A model generated the notes under the pieces. That model was not told the origin of the DNA and did not search any database. It worked only from the letters and a program-made list of their open reading frames with translations. A DNA stretch of 64,000 bases, from contig JAQFVV010006197.1 in NCBI GenBank assembly GCA_028023455.1, forward strand, positions 17,855,254-17,919,253, in the 5' to 3' direction. Made by a program: the position numbers and the translations under genes. Below, in pieces: positions 1 through 46,400 of the stretch. This stretch comes from Epiperipatus broadwayi (lineage: Eukaryota; Onychophora; Udeonychophora; Euonychophora; Peripatidae). The first letter of the stretch is position 1; each line of letters begins with the position of its first letter.

Positions 1-2720
1 TCATTATTTTATAGTAAGAAGAAGAGTGGAGGAAAAATATAATGTCATATTAGAAGAAATCACTAAGGAACAATAAAGAAGAATGAAAAAATTGAATGCT
101 TTCCACCTGAAGTTCGAATTTAGTTGATCAATTGATTATATAGTCAGTATGTTGATTAGAATTAAGAACTACATGGTTAATATGTTAATTAATATTATAT
201 CTCCTATTTTTAAATTATAATTGATTTTGAGGAAGCAATGTTTAATAACTATGTCACATAAATGTTAAACATTTTGATAATCAAAAAGCAATATAACTAA
301 AAGATACAAGGTTAGTTTAGAGATGCATAGTATTGATATACATTAATTTAAGTTTTATTTTATAATATAGGATTAGGAATTAGATGCCAATATTTTGCAA
401 AGTTATATTTTGTTGTTCTTAAGGTAAAGAAATGCAATAGTTTCTGATAACAAATATTAACAGAATCATAAAAGCTGAAATCTATTCCGGAATGCGTATA
501 GCATTTGGTTTTTGGTAGAATTTAATATTCATTTCTGTTAGCAATTTATCTAGCTTGAGATTTCTTCCTAATTTTTAAAATGTATTTTAATCCATTCTAT
601 TTAACTGTTTGATGGTTTTATTACAGAAAGACCATGCAATTGATGATCTTGCACAACCATATTGTGAATTAATTTAATTATGTTTTTTGGGGTCTTTTCA
701 CTCAGCTTGAAATTTTTATGGATGCTAGAGAAGTTATAATCAAAATACAATAAGCATTGAGTTTGTTGAGGATTAGATCTGCATATGATAAGAATTGTCA
801 TTCCATTTTTATAATGTTGGACAATCACTATCTGAGGGCTGTATTTTCCAATTATGCTGAAAATTAATGTCCACAGATCAAAATCTTTAAATGAACATTT
901 TAAGAAGATTCACTATTTGCCTGTATTTCAAATTTTTTATTGTACAAAATCACGTTGGTTCAAATAGGATAATATATGATATATTAACTTATTTTGAAAA
1001 TATGCTATTTAATTATTTAAATCATTTTTCTGATATTTATTAGAATAATATTAATTGCTAATACTTAATTAATTTACTGCTAATTATCAGTTACTGTCAT
1101 TAAGACTAGCATGGATCACATGGTAATCTAAAGACTATTTTTTTATTATCATGTAAATTCTTTGAAATTTGTATATGTTTTTTTAAAATCTTTTTATTAA
1201 CATATAATTCATTTATAGTTAATATAGCCGCAAATTATTTGTTTAGTATTTATTAAATTATAAAAGCATTATAAGAAAACAATTGTCAAGATGAGAACGG
1301 TTTATGTAGTTGGATTTTGCATTAATTTGTGGGTTAGGATTTTTCTTCCAGATAGTCGGCTATTATCCTAGCAATTCATCCAGTATTGATTGGTAAATGG
1401 TCCCAGGTTAATCTGGATTAATTATATGTGTATCATAAACTGACTATAAAAATTGGCTTATAACATAATGCTACATTTATCTCTAGTGGGGAAGAAGTCA
1501 TTAATGCTATGAGCCTTGAACCCATGATTTATCTTTATATGTTTAATACTATTGCAAAAATTAAATAACTATTATTGTATAAAAAAATTGATAAATTATC
1601 AAGTTTCTTATTATCTTTTTAATTATTGGTTTAAAAGATAATAATTATATATGAAATGTAATAATTTTATTTTTATGATTAAGTGAGAAATTTTTTCCTT
1701 ATGTTATGCATTGTGGATTATTTTGGGTTTTCTTTCAAAATATTATTTTCTAATAATTTCTTATAAATTATTTTACTTTATATGAAATACGATATATACA
1801 CACACATTCTTTTTTTAAAAAAAAAAACTTAATTATTGATAAATTAATTTAAATATCATTTTTCTTAAATTTTAATTCTTAAAGGCAAACTTGTGAAAAT
1901 ACATGAAAAACAAATTCCGATGTTTTAAATATTTAATAAATCATAGTCTTAAATTTTTTAAATTGTCTTTGAATTTACATTCCATTTTCAATAATTAACA
2001 TAGAAAATAATATTTTGAGAAGGAAAAACACATCTCTATAACAACAATTATATATCTATATTTTTTTAAGAATGATATTTTTAAAAATAAATTAAAACAT
2101 TTATCTTCTCTTTTTATGTTCTTTTAAATGTTTGCTGTCCACAATTTGCTAGTTTTTCATCATATCTTTATAAAAATTCCATTATAGCAAATAACTATTA
2201 ATTTATTTATTTATTGTTGAAAATGTAATTGTTAAAGAATTTATTATAGTATTTGCTTTTTTTTTCTACTCCAAAATATCAATTATTTTCTACATCGATT
2301 ATTAAAAATTATTAATTGTTAAGATTATTTTTTGTAACTTGTTTTTCATTTATTTTTTAGAAGTTTACTTTTAATAATGATTATATAAAATTAGTTAAAT
2401 GTAAGAAAGATAATTTGTATAAATGAATTCATTAATAATTACATAATGAAAAGAAGAATGTTTGCATATTTTATTTTTCATATTAAAATATACATCATCT
2501 GGGTGATTTTTGAAAAAAAAAAAAGGCATGGATGTATGATTAAATTATTGTTCTCCCCCTCCCCCATTTTAATGTTTGTAACCTTTATTTATTTGTTTGT
2601 ACTAATATTATCTCAGGTAAAGTATTTTATTGCAAATAAAATAGTTTCAAAGATAAAAGAATTTGTATGTGTGTGAATGTTAGAAAGAATTTTTAAAAAA
2701 AAGTAATTGATTTATTACAG
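1..2720. other. AT-rich intronic or upstream sequence, no exon recognised
   Basis: It should be a DDX42 intron, since the first recognised exon begins inside the helicase core. I looked for a plus-strand P-loop exon (GSGKT followed by a segment ending near MDQ) and found none. Only short chance open frames and poly(A)/poly(T) runs are visible. Confidence 0.5.
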
Positions 2721-34098
<31,378 letters not shown>

Positions 34099-34216
34099 AT
34101 TTCTCATTTGTACAAATTTTTTTTTTTTTATAGAAACTATCTGATTTTTATTATTTTATATGTGGTATAATTATTGTACTGCTGTATTTCCCTGTAAGTA
34201 GATTAACCATCAGAGC

Positions 34217-34222
34217 AATAAA
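34217..34222 (+). terminator. Poly(A) signal of DDX42
   Basis: AATAAA, 119 bp after the DDX42 stop codon, followed by T-rich sequence. Cleavage would be expected near 34232-34252. Another AATAAA at 34293-34298 could act as a distal site and would run the transcript through the CLP1 3' UTR. Confidence 0.7.
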
Positions 34223-34248
34223 ATTGCATTTCAATATTTTCTAACTTT

Positions 34249-34254
34249 TTTATT
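34249..34254 (-). terminator. Poly(A) signal of CLP1
   Basis: tttatt on the + strand (AATAAA on -), 65 bp beyond the CLP1 stop. Cleavage would fall near 34219-34239, facing the DDX42 signal, so the two mRNAs probably abut or overlap by a few tens of bases. A second minus-strand AATAAA lies at 34147-34152. Confidence 0.65.
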
Positions 34255-34318
34255 ATGAAACATTATACAAAAAAATATTTACTTTATACAAAAATAAAAT
34301 ACAAACAGATTACAATAA

Positions 34319-34430
34319 TCAGTGCAAATCCATAAACTGAACATCACTTAATAGAAAAATATTATGAAGAAAGGGTTTAGGTTGAGGAACAAGGAATGTC
34401 ATTAACTGGCGTTCCATATCAATAGATGTT
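34319..34430 (-). CDS. CLP1: CLP1 terminal coding exon
   Basis: Acceptor tttttttcag. It encodes [20 protein letters not shown] then [16 protein letters not shown] and TGA. The family ends the same way (D-[IV]-x-F-M-D-L), so the C-terminus is complete. The stop is 220 bp from the DDX42 stop on the other strand. Confidence 0.94.
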
Positions 34431-37400
34431 CTGAAAAAAAAAATAAATAAATAAAATTTTCAACTGCAAGAATTAAAGACAAAAATATTTAATTATATTA
34501 ATTTGTTTAATAGAAAATTGTTTTTTAATATGCAATTATGAAAACTGTACATTTTGCATAATATTCTTGAGAAAAGAATAATGAAAACTTAATTTTTTAG
34601 CAAAATGTCTTTTTAATATTCTATAAAGGAAGTCCATAAGATCTTTGTTCAGAATGACATCTTGTCCTGCATTTTTCCATGCCGAGTCATTTTTAATCAA
34701 TTTATATTTGCTAATTATGAAAGTATTCATAGACAATATATACAATTGAAAGTAAAAATAAGAAAATTGCCTTATAGCAGGAATTGTTAATGTTAACTTA
34801 TTGATGTGATTTTAAGTGACACAAACAATATAATAATAATAAAATGACTTAGTATCTATCAGAAGGCTAAATACTCATTCATAGAAATGAAAATTTCACA
34901 CATTTTATATACGAATTATAAAATACTTCAGATTTTTTTTACTTGACTGGGCATAACATGTATTAATTTATTAAATAATATTGATGCTTTAAAATCACTT
35001 CAGTTTTATATTTATTTTAAAATTGTGTTTCAAAATTGTCCATGCTAGAAAAATTAAATCATTTGTTCATTTAGAACTACATAATCATTTATTCATAAAT
35101 ACATTACAATAAACATTGTTCAATTATCCTGTCATTGACCCCTACAAAGAATTTTCTAAATGCCAAAAAAAATTAGATTTTGTTACGAGTTTGGATAATA
35201 AGTCTAAAACTCACTTTGAGATAAAGAAGAGTTATTTCGTATATTCCTTAATTAAATCACTTTGGATAGTCAACCATTCGCTGATTTTAAAATTGTCTTA
35301 AACATATTGCTACATAATAAAATTAAATGAAAAGCAATGACAAACTAATATTGACAAATAATTTCTTATATGATAATCTAAATGCCAGAATCAGAATTTT
35401 CTCAACAATAAAACATATGCCTATAATGAAATATTTTCAAATCATGATAATCAATATCAACTTAACAATAATACTATAAAACAAAACAACTTTCAAATCA
35501 ATATAATAAAAAATTCAAGCTCATAATTATATTTTTTAAAATGTTCCAACTTTTGAAATTGCTAGCACCAACATAATTATATTGTGCTAAAACTCATAGA
35601 CATTACAAATTTTTCTTAAAATCTTTTCTAGCAGTTCGTTTTTTCAATCCAGTTAGTTATTGATGCATCAGCAGAATTTTGTAAATATATTTTATAATAA
35701 AAGTTTTTTTTTCTTAATGATAAATGCTCTTTTTTTTTATTCATCAACTAATTAAAATTTTCAGCTGAATTACTTTAATTCTGCTAACATTATTCAAATC
35801 ATTTTCCTGAATACTATTATATAAAAATAAACTTGTATTTTGGTAATTTCTTTTTATTAATTAAAGAGATTTAAATATTTATTTAAAATTAATAATCAAT
35901 CCAAGCATTAAAAATCAAACTCTGTGATGGTCTGTTCCCTGGCTGTTGGCCACTCCTTGCATGAATATAGAATTAAGCATGACTCGATTCAGCCAAGACT
36001 TGATCTAATAGGCTGAATATAAAATTGCAGCACAAAACATTTCACAAGTACCCATGATAAAACATGAGAAACATTATTATATGATTGCTAGGGAATGTAA
36101 TATAAAAAGAGCCAAATTGTATAATTTTATATTTTGGTTGTTAATTGCCTAGTTCATTTTACTTTTCTTGGGTCGCCTCACAGTGCTTGAATAAGCTATT
36201 TGAATCCAGACATTTTAAACAATTTCTGCACTTCAGCTGAGAATTGATCAATATCAATGAAATGATGAATCTATTGTGAAATCGAATTGATTTAAAGACT
36301 AATATTTGATGATGCATTAAGTTGAATATCTCGAATTTTGTAAAATGATGGGGGAAAAAGTTGATAATGATATAAGAATGTATAATTATGAACTAGCAAG
36401 GAAAGCTGTAGAAGAGAATAAAAGTCTCAAGAATGTAAAACAAAAATTTGGTATTGGTAGGAAACTTATATCTGCATAAAGAAAAAGATGAAACTATTAC
36501 ATGACATCACGAAATGGGTAGAAGAGTTCTATCAAGAAATTATATAGTAATAAAGAACAAGTATCTCCTACAACTATTATATCTTCTAAATTGCCTAAGA
36601 TTTTAAATGAAGTGAGACATGCAATTAAATTTATGAAGAAGGGAAAAGCTCCAGATAATGATGGAATTATAATTGATGTATTAAAAGAAGCAAGTGAAGA
36701 AATCGAAAAATTTTTGGCAGTTATATACAAAATATCTAAATGATAAAGATGTACTAGATGATTATAAGAATGCAGTATTAATATTAATATTTAAAAAAGA
36801 TGATAAAGAAGATATTAAAAATTACAGACCTATCAGCCTTTTATCAGTTTTACACAAAATTTTTACCAAGATAATTACAACTTATCTACAGAGAACATTG
36901 GATTTCAAACAACCAAAAGAACAAGCTGAATTTAAAAGTGATTTTAATACAGTAGATTCATATCTAAGTATTGAGAGAAGTTATAGAAAAGTCCAATGAA
37001 TATGAGTTGCCATTATGCTTTGCATTTGTAAATTATGAAAAGGCATTTAATTTTATAAGCATTTCTTCAGTGATTAAAGCATTGGATCATCAAGGTATAG
37101 ACCCAGGATATTGTCATATTCTGAAGAATATTTATAATAATGCAACAGCAACAATTAGATTACATAATGATATTAGGAAGATTAAGATTGAGAAGGGTGT
37201 AAAACAGAGTGACTCTATATCTCCAAAACTTTTTACAGCAGTGCTGCAAGAAGTATTTTGTGGATTAAAATGGGAAAACTAAAGGAGTAAAAGTAAATGG
37301 AGATTATTTCAGTCATTTAGATTTTGCAGACGATATAGCTGTTTTTGCAAATAATGCTTTAGAGCTTCAGGAAATAATACAATAGTTAACAGATGAAAGT

Positions 37401-40400
37401 AAGAGGACTAAAGATAAATGTTAAAAAGAGTTCAATGGATTTTCTTAAAAGATGAAAATAGATTGATTATGATGAGTTAGAAAAAGTTAACAACTATAAA
37501 TATTTTGGTCAGATTATTACTACAGATGAAAACATAATGGATAAAATTAATCATAGAATTAAATTTGTTCGGAGGGTTTTTGATAGAAATAACTTAATAT
37601 TAAAAGGAAATATACCTATGTGTTTGAAAAGGAAGGTTTTTAGTAACATGTTTTACACGTTCTTACCTATGGATCTGAGACTTGAACATTTAATAAACGA
37701 GCAATACAGAGACTTCAGACCGCTCGGAGTAACAAGAAAAGATCAAAAACGTAATATATGGGTAAGAGAATAAACAGGTATTACTGATATTGAAAGAATT
37801 AAGAGTGAAATGGAGTTGGGCTGGTTGCTAGAAGAGATGATAATAGATGGACAATTGAAATCTTAAACTGGATTAAAAGAGATTGTAAACAATCCAGAGA
37901 CCACGTGAGATAGGTGAATGAAATAAAGTGTGCAAGGGTATTGTGGAGAAGAGAGGCTAGAGATCGGAGAAGATGGATTGAACTTGGAGAGATCTTCATC
38001 CTGCAGTGGATTGATAAAGGTTGACAATGCTGATTCGAGCTCCTTTGATAAACCTTGCTGCTACTCATTGATTATCTAATTTGGGAAGATTGTATGAATC
38101 ATTTGGTTTATATATATATATACTTCACATAAGTAATAAAGTACATTATGTTAATGATGTAAGAAACTATTATTTTATGATCAAGTTCCCAATACCAAAA
38201 CTCATTAATGTTTATGATGCAACTGTGAACATGAGATGCATGATCAACTTATGATTAGAAAATATTAAACAATACATTATCATCATCAATAATAATAATA
38301 GACTAAATTGCAAATATTTATCTAATTACTGAACTTAATATACGATTCATATTCTAATAATAGCTACTACATTTTGTATTTGATTTGACTTTTCATTACA
38401 AAAAGAGAATTATTTTTTATATTTAATTGTTTAAGACAAAAATAGCTCTCTTTGGCTATCTGTTGTAAATTTGAGTAATTAGTGATTACGAGATGGCTTA
38501 GTGCATTTAAATCCTCATGCCAGACCAGTTCCTAGCTTTTGTTATCAACGATTACTCAAGTTTATGGTAGATACTCTAGAGTAGAGACTTGCTTTTGTTT
38601 TATCATATATATGAGCTGGAGAATTAACTGATATGTTTATAGTTATTTATTTTTTAAAAACTATTTTATTACATAATGATATAATCATGTTGGAAAATCT
38701 GAGGCATTTGAAATGAAATCTGCTATTAAACAAGGATGTGTTTAATAGCAGTTTTCCCATTTTTATGACTATAATCTAAATAGTTTATAAGGGACACCAT
38801 GAAGGAGGATAGAATATAGGTTTAATTGTAAAGTTTTAAATTTGAAATGAGTAAAAGCAAGCAGAACATATGATGAAGATTGTGCTATTGCTGCTAATTC
38901 AAAAGATGATCTATAGCAGAATTGTCCAAAATACGGCCCACAGTGAGGTTGTGTGGCTCGTCTAGAGATTTTGATTTTTTTGGATGAAAAAATAAAATAA
39001 CAATTTGAATCAAATTCTTGTTCGATACTTTAATTCTATCACTAATTGATAATCTTGATGTTGTTATGATTTTCTGGCGTTTTTATATCACTGTATACCC
39101 ACATATTTTTCAAATGTGTCCAAGATGCAGCCATGTACTTTTTTGATGTAAATGTGCATGTTTACAGCGAATGTGTGCATGGATAGTGTTCAACGAGTTC
39201 TATTCAGTTATTAAAGTTGTGTTACTGTTGTTAAAATATGCAGTGTGATTCAGTCCTTGGAAAAATATATTTTTAATGGAATTATTTTAAGGTTGAATAA
39301 TTTTTATCTATATGTGATGGAAGAAAAACTGTCAGCTTTTTGGGGGTTAAATGGTTATCACTTTGAGAATGCAGTAGCTTTTTAGATAGAAAAGTGAACA
39401 TGGCAGGACAGATTTCAGAATGCTGGGACATTTAAAGAAATTAGAAGATAAGGTTTATTATCATAGTGTTAGAATTACTTCAATTAAATTAGTTGTTTAT
39501 ATGAGTTAATAATATTACTATATAAAATGATTCCTAAACAAGATCATTTTAATGATTAAGATTTTGTTTTCATCAATAGATAATCAAATTATGATTGATC
39601 CTTTCCAAGGAAATGAAGCATTTATTCCTTGAATAACTTTTGCTCCAATGAATGTAAACTTGCCTTTTCAACCCATAAGAAAAAAATCAGTTATTTTTTA
39701 AACAAATTTTATTAATAATATCAAATAAATATATGTTATAATGGATATTACATATGAATTATATAAATTTATACAAAATTGCATAATTATTGATGGAGTT
39801 AATAATTAAAATGCAATTCAGTTAACATTAACTTGATTATAAATGTTTTGCCCATTTCTGTTATTATACAAATAAAAGAACATTAGACTTGTATCAATAT
39901 ATATATATATATTTATATTGAAAATAACTTGCAATGGACTAATTCAAAGAAAGTGCTAAATGAAATAAAAAATATATATAAACATTTAAAAAAGGCAATC
40001 TATATGAAGATATATAATTATTTTTTAAAGATTGAATATTATAAAAAAAAAATGATGGGTAAAGAAAAAGCCTATTTACAGGCATTAGGAGGTTATTTGT
40101 TAATTGAAAAGAGTTTGAAAGCTTTTCTATCGTTTTAACCTTCAGTTAAAAATAAGTAATATATTTATTGACAATATTTGTTGGTTAGCTAGTATGACTA
40201 TAGGAAAACTGCATGAAAAAAAATATATAATTAGATTTTCACTTGGTATGGTAGACAGATAGATGTGCTACCACCATTGGTAAAATACACATATAAATGG
40301 TAACCTGCTATTTAACAAACAAGATTCATTTTTACATTTATCTTTATTAAATAAATGATGTTTAATAATTCAGATTGTGTGAAAAAATAAGGGGTGGATT

Positions 40401-43400
40401 GATAAAATAAAAAAATGCTTACGATTGTTTATTTTTAAAAAAATAAATCATTAAATTCTGATGTTTAAAAATTTTAACTGGCATTTTAATTAGTAAACAT
40501 TTATTGTAATATTCATATGGTCTGCTGCTCGAAAGATTTATTCCCAATTCATAACACTACAATTGCAGATTTTATAATTTATATATGGTTAGAAATAAGC
40601 AACAGGTAAATTAAATGCTGACTACAATCTCTACTAATAAAAAAAAATTAGAAATTTTATATGTGTATTTGACATTATCATAAACTGCCTATATTTTTAT
40701 AGAAATATTGATGGATTTAGATTTAAATTTTGGATATTTTTATTTTACCAGTAGTAATAAAGTAATAGTACTACATTCTACCACTAAGCAATAAAACTGA
40801 AAATTCTATCAGAATTATTATATAATTCACCATTTTTATTTTGTAATTGATTAACAACTTTTGAATATTAGCATTAAATATAATGTAAACTTGGCATTCA
40901 AGTCACTGTTATTAAAAAAATAAAACTCAATAAGATATTTAATATTATACTTACAGACAAACAAAACCAGCTACATTTGTTTGTATAATGTCATCCTCAA
41001 TGGAAGTTGCCATACTAACACTAAGAATATGATGTAATATAGAAGACCCTAAAATGAAAAGAATTATAATTTTAACTTTTGTTTAAAAAAAAAAACTTGT
41101 CAAGTTTCTTATTTTTTAAAACTAATAAAATTTCATTAACAGCTTTTTATTATTTATTTGCTCTTCATAAAATATAGGATTAAAATTTCTTTAAATGAAT
41201 ACTTATAATTCATAATTGCAAGTTACAGTGTATGTATGTGTAAATATATGTGCTGCAGCTTTTTTTAAAAATGATATCAGAAGTTTGTGGATAGTCCACA
41301 TCACATATTTCTTTAATTCTTCCCATTAATACAAATTACATGTCAAGACCCAATAGAATATTGCAAAAGAATTTGTGCAAGTTTAATCAAATTATTCGTT
41401 GGAAACATAATCATAAAACTCCCAAAAAGGAAAAGGATTACGATTTTTGCCAGATAAGAAACTTGAATAATTTGAGAATAAATTCCTTTCTTAAAAGAAA
41501 GTGTAAACAGTATGCCCTTGTGCAATTGGCCTAGAATCCATTTATGTAATGTAAATGGAATGACTTGATGGTTTAGAAACAGTAGTTGGAAAATGCTTGA
41601 TTAATAGTAAGATTTGAACTGTATTATAAAATTAATTTTATTTAAAGTTTTACATTATGTTGTTATAGGGAAGTCTGGTAAAAACAGATTCAGATTTACC
41701 AATAAGATATTTCTGTGATAAAAGCCTGACAATAATGGATAAAATACATTGAAAAGAAAGAAATGCCTTTTGCATTTCTATAATAAAATCAATAAACTAA
41801 TTTTTGGAGATTATTAGATTTTCATTATAAATCAAAAACTGATTTGCCTGGGGGGAGGGAGGTATTAAAATATTATTTTTGATAATTTATTGTAGCCAAT
41901 TTTTATTTATGGGATTGATATAATGAAAGTCAGAAATTGCTAGTATATAAAGTACATTTGTTATATGTTTTCAAATTCAGTCGAGAGACAGAGATCTGAT
42001 GGCTATGCTAGCCCATTAAATATTTGAGCTACATCACTTTTCTTTTTTCAGAGAATTATAAGTTTTCCAAAATATACTTTAGTATGGTAATTATTATTAC
42101 AATTACTCAATCCTATAACATAAATGTTGAAATATTTCTATTATTGTCCAATGCAATTTAATCATAACTCTATTGTTTGCCTTACACAATTAAATGCAAT
42201 GGTTGAATAACAAAATCGAGAACTAACGAGTCAATTAAAGAATAATAATAAAACATTCCAGTTGGTTAAATGAATAGAAATGTTGTGCTCAACTTAGATA
42301 CTTGAACAACAAAAGATCTTCCAAACAACCGTCCGTTTAATTATTTATTCACTTGATTTTAATTTTGTTAGGTCTTAAACAAAATTGTACTTTTTGTCAG
42401 TTATTGTTAGCTGAATTTTCTTAGATCTTAATTTTATTCAAAAAATGACTTAAATTTAAATAAACTTTATAAATGATCCCTACTATTAATTAGATGCTTG
42501 AAAATAGAGTATATAGTCAACTATGATGTGATATAACCTGAAATAGGGGAAACTAATAAAATAGATTATTGGAAATTTGCCATGAGAAATTGAAAGTGAT
42601 TAGGGTATTGGATAGAAGAGATAAATTGGGGGGGGGGGGTATGAAGTTGACAAATGACAGATTTTTATTTTGCTCAAATATCACCTTATTTCTTAACAAC
42701 TACACAAGAAATAAATAAAAATGGCCAACTGTATTAACAATAAAAACAGTATATTTTTATATAAATAATAAATAGAATTATTTTTAATTCCTTCTTTAAT
42801 TTTCAATAATGTTACTTACTGTTTAGTAGCATAGAAGTAAGGGGGAAAAACTGGCATTCATAAAATATTTTTATAATAATTATTAACAGAATGATTTAAA
42901 AATTGTATTTTACACATTGTATCAAAAAATATGTATGAATAACAGTAAAATTAATATGCTTGCATTTAAAATAAGATTTTTATGGTAAAAAAAAGTGAAT
43001 CATTTATTTTTTTAATAATAAATAATAATTGTAGTGTAAGATTCAATCCGTTTAATCAAATGATCAAATTTTATTTTATATTTTATTTTTGCGAATAAAT
43101 CTGCAAACTTTTAATTCTTATGTATTGGTCTTTTTTTTTTAAAAAAAATAACAGCGTATCGCAAAAAGACAAACTTATTCTAAGAATAATGAGTGTTATG
43201 AAATAATACAGAAAGAAATAATAATTTTATTAACCCAAATAATTAATAGTTTATTCTATTTAAAAAATATGTTCTAATATTATTTTTGAAGAAATGGAAT
43301 ATTATAAAGGGAAAAGATTGCTAGACAGAATTTTATATACAAGCTGCATAGAGAAGATAACTGAACAAAATGTAAAAGTATGATGTGTATCAAGTTGAAC

Positions 43401-46400
43401 ACTATAATATTAATTTTTTTAGAAGTGAGATTAAACGATTTCAGAAGATATATCGAACATACATTCTAAACACTTGAGGGCGCCACCAAACTAGTCTACC
43501 AGTTTGGAAAATTTATTTTGTGTGGATGAATGTAAGAAAATCTGGATATATTTTGATATAATAATTGCTCCTGAAGCTAGCTCAGCTTAGAGCATGAGGC
43601 ATTTAACTAGAAACAATTGATAGACAGATAACAGCAAACAACGGGCAGGCAAATTTAAATAAGCAAAATACTTAATTACTAAAATGACAATTTTACATAT
43701 AAAAAAAAAACCAATAAATAAATTTAAAATCTATTAATTTCACTCATGGATGGTTTTGTTAACTCAATAATCCAAACAGTTTATCACTGTCTAATAAATC
43801 TGAATCTTGATTACCTTATACTTCAATAGTACTTTAAATCAGAAGTGCAATTACTTTAAGGAAATAATATCAAAGTATAAAGTTTCGATCTTAATTAATT
43901 TAAAACATATTTTATCTTATATTTATGTGTGCTAACAATGTCCAAAAATAATCAGAGCCTAAAATGAATAATATAAAAGCAATACCAAAGATGCGATTCA
44001 TAGGACTACTTCTACAATAGTAACCCCGACTGCTCTACCTGCAGTAAATAACATGGGTAAATCTAAACATTGAGAAAAGAGATTTTAGCTTGTCAGAGAC
44101 TTGGCTGACAGAAGCTGAAAGAGTAACACTGGCTATAGTAGTGATAAAATGGAAGGCATTGACTGATAGCTTTAGTAAGCATAACCAGGGCAAGATAAAG
44201 ACAGACCGCTATTCAAAAATTTACATTAAAATCACATATATCACTTTTTGGACAAAGGCTTTGATAAATCTTGGAAATTCTAAAGATGGAAAATACGTAT
44301 CATATACACACAACTTTCTAATTAAAGTCAATTGCACAAACCAAATACTTAAAGCACAACTGTTTCTTAAATCTAACGATTTATAAATGCATAGATGTAT
44401 AAAATACACAAGTAAAGTAATTAAACAACTTTCTTAAGAGTTAATTTAAATAACAAAGAATTAGAAAATAAACAAATCTTCGACAATAATAAACTTAATC
44501 TAGATTGTGATCAATCAACTATCATTAATTATTAAAATAAAATAATAACTCATCCATAGAGGGAAATTAACAAAAAGCATAAAATATTAATTTAACTATA
44601 TGCATTAGTTATAAATTACTTATTTTAAACCGAACAGAAATGATTTTATAATAAACATATGTGTTATCAAACAATAATGACTGAAGACTAGATTACTGGA
44701 TAAATAAACTTCTCATATTTACCGGGAGACTTTTGTGCTGCAGACTTTAGATTTTGGAGTATGTATTTTAATTGAGTGTTCAAACCCAGTCATTCTTTTA
44801 GTGGGCAGTTGGGAAAGACACTTTGGTGACAAGGTTGTAGATCAGCAAAAACAGCAAGTCGGTTGGATTAGTAGTTTATACCATGATAGGAATTATAGTT
44901 ATGCCGGAAGAGGCGAGTTCATCATTGGAGTAGCCTTAGCCACACATATTATCAAGGTAAACATTGGAGATGGTTGATCCTTTCATTTTTTTATAGACTA
45001 CTTGATTGCTTTTAAATGGGCCATGTTGCATGGTAATTTCAGGTAACCACCATAGATTCTTTTGAAAATTTTATAGTGACTAGTGTCGAAATAACTGGAA
45101 TTTTTGCTCCACGAAAGTGTAGAATAATAACAGTTCACATTTACAAACGAATTGAAGAAAAGTGAATGAATCTAAGTGAATCTATCTGAATGCAGCTAAA
45201 AATTTTTTAGCTTATATATGTCTCCAGTTCTATTATTTTCCCACCTGTTTTCTTGGAAAGATCTAGAATTGGCATTATTAAAATAACTCCAGATAATCTA
45301 GTATTTTTAAACTAGTAATTAAATTCTTAACTACAACAGATTAAATTTTATTTCTAGATTAGGCATTGTTTTACACAGTTACAAAATAATCTTATACAAA
45401 AAGATAAGTAATTTATTATAAAGTTTACTTTAAAAATTTTTAAAATAAAAATTTGACATTACTTTGAAATTTAATCTTAACACTGCTCACTGCAAGGACA
45501 ATAGATCTCAGACTAAGGTAATTGATTGAAAACATTGTCCCTTAAATTAGGCATTGTTTGAAATAGATAAAAAATAAACTTTTACAAACATCATGCCATT
45601 TTTTTTTTTTAAAGTTTTTTTTTTTTTTTTTACAAAATGATTTACACTTATTTGCGTATATGTGTGTTATATATCTTATATCACACTCACTTAAACATTA
45701 CAAAATGTAAAGTTTTAATAAAATTTAAAATTTTACAACTTAAATATAATCTTTAACCTGTCTTCAACCTGATATTTGGAAAATCTAAATTTCTATCTTT
45801 TTTATATTTTGAGACACAACAAAGAATGTTTTGATTCAATCAGTTTTCATAATTTGCTGCTATTAGTGATGATAGCAGTCAAAAACAAACAAAATTCTTG
45901 TTTAATGAAATAATTGGAGAAATTCTTAGATTAATATTTTCTTACTAAAATTATTTTTTATAGAATGTTTAAAATCTTTAATGATATGTGTATATAACGA
46001 ATATTGAAGTTTAAAAAAAATCAGACTTACGTACGCTATCATAGCCTACATATAGTAAATCAGATGTGGTTATGGGTATGCTTGGAATAAGACAGTCTAT
46101 TGTTAAGTCCACTATCTCTTTTGCATGGCTTGGGTTCAATCACACCATGCTGTGCCATAGCAAATCATATAAGTCTGTATAAGTTAGGAAAGATATAGAA
46201 AAGTTAATTTAAATCTTATACAATACCACCATCTCTGAAGAATCATTATTTTTTTTATATAAATAATTTGATAGTATTTGCTTTTGCTGATATCTGTCTA
46301 TCAATTGCTTAATAGTTATATGCCTCATACTCTAAGCTGAGCTAGTGTCAGGAACAATTATTAAATCAAAATGTCCGGATTATCATACAATTCATCCACA

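Noticed and set aside
1470-1530. tRNA-like or SINE head (tagtggggaagaagtc, ttgaaccc)
   Set aside because: The box-like segments are not in the order or orientation of a Pol III promoter.
44735-44977. 80-codon frame with more balanced composition
   Set aside because: I do not recognise a domain and found no start context or neighbouring exons. It is mentioned only as content of the composite repeat.
46105-46160. B-box-like gggttcaatcac as a tRNA gene
   Set aside because: There is no paired acceptor or anticodon stem and no A box at the right spacing.
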